NCBI GenBank assembly: GCA_946482625.1
Contig: CAMLSH010000266.1
Span: 1 to 5,757, forward strand
DNA: 5,757 nt
Origin: an uncultured Opitutaceae bacterium
GTDB taxonomy: Bacteria; Verrucomicrobiota; Verrucomicrobiae; Opitutales; Opitutaceae
Reading direction: 5' to 3'
The notes under the pieces were generated by a model that was not told where the DNA came from, did not search any database, and was given only the letters and a program-made list of their open reading frames with translations. The translations under genes were made by a program, and so were the position numbers. This document shows, piece by piece, positions 5,604-5,757 of the stretch (position 1 is its first letter; every line of letters starts with the position of its first letter).

Positions 5604-5757
5604 GGGTTAGCGGGGAAACGTTTTGGTGGTAGCGTCGGCCGGATGAGGGAATACGCGGCGGTGGTTTGTGAAAGGTGGACGGGCGGCGGGTATGCGGCTG
5701 CCTCCCGACGAGTGCGTTCACTCCAGCAAAATGGTCTGACTTTGCGAGGTTTTCGTC
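5604..5757. other. Gene-free right edge upstream of the NYN gene
   Basis: I find no supported gene in these 154 bases. A + strand frame opens at ATG 5643 and runs off the edge (38 codons, beginning MREYAAVVCERW). It has no Shine-Dalgarno sequence, rare-looking codon choice and no family resemblance, so I do not call it. A small perfect hairpin, GAGTG-cgtt-CACTC, lies at 5710-5723. The promoter of the NYN gene should be in this stretch, but I see no convincing -35/-10 pair. Confidence 0.4.

Noticed and set aside
5643..5757. A 38-codon + strand frame running off the right edge, considered as a partial gene.
   Set aside because: No ribosome-binding site, no family resemblance, and codon choice unlike the neighbouring genes; too short to support.
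1..5757. A mobile island or defence cluster.
   Set aside because: No transposase, integrase, tRNA, direct-repeat ends, toxin-antitoxin pair or restriction gene could be recognised on either strand.

Overview
The window is a GC-rich bacterial chromosomal segment holding seven well-supported protein genes and one doubtful one. I see no rRNA, tRNA, CRISPR array, transposase, integrase or phage gene. High GC, weak or absent Shine-Dalgarno sequences at most starts, and a cargo of stress-type and membrane genes fit a Gram-negative environmental bacterium. A Verrucomicrobiota (Opitutales-like) origin is my guess from overall feel, not something the sequence proves.

Layout from left to right. A complete CsbD-family stress protein lies on the + strand (12-191). 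A minus-strand block follows: a small basic DUF6496 protein (313-654), with its stop codon inside a probable terminator hairpin (302-335), then a YHS-domain protein fused to a MauE/DoxX-like membrane domain (805-1593). A doubtful 99-codon ORF (1590-1889) overlaps the start of the latter by 4 nt. A DUF1810 gene on the + strand (1888-2367) converges on a 516-codon minus-strand gene (2408-3958). Further right, also on the minus strand, come an unrecognised multi-pass membrane protein (4125-4790) and a NYN-domain/LOTUS-domain RNA-processing-type protein (4878-5603). The last 154 bases hold no gene I can support.

The most notable gene is at 2408-3958. One polypeptide joins a histidine-box fatty acid hydroxylase/sterol desaturase domain to a complete hemolysin III (PAQR/CREST-type) membrane domain. 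Both halves keep their predicted metal ligands, which suggests a two-step membrane-lipid modifying enzyme. The YHS-MauE fusion is a second unusual architecture and points to metal or thiol-redox handling at the inner membrane. CsbD and DUF6496 are small charged proteins of general-stress type.

The neighbours do not form an obvious single pathway. I did not find a convincing new multi-gene defence or mobile system. The interest lies in the domain fusions, the overlapping-start arrangement near 1590-1890, and a strong palindrome at 4045-4078.
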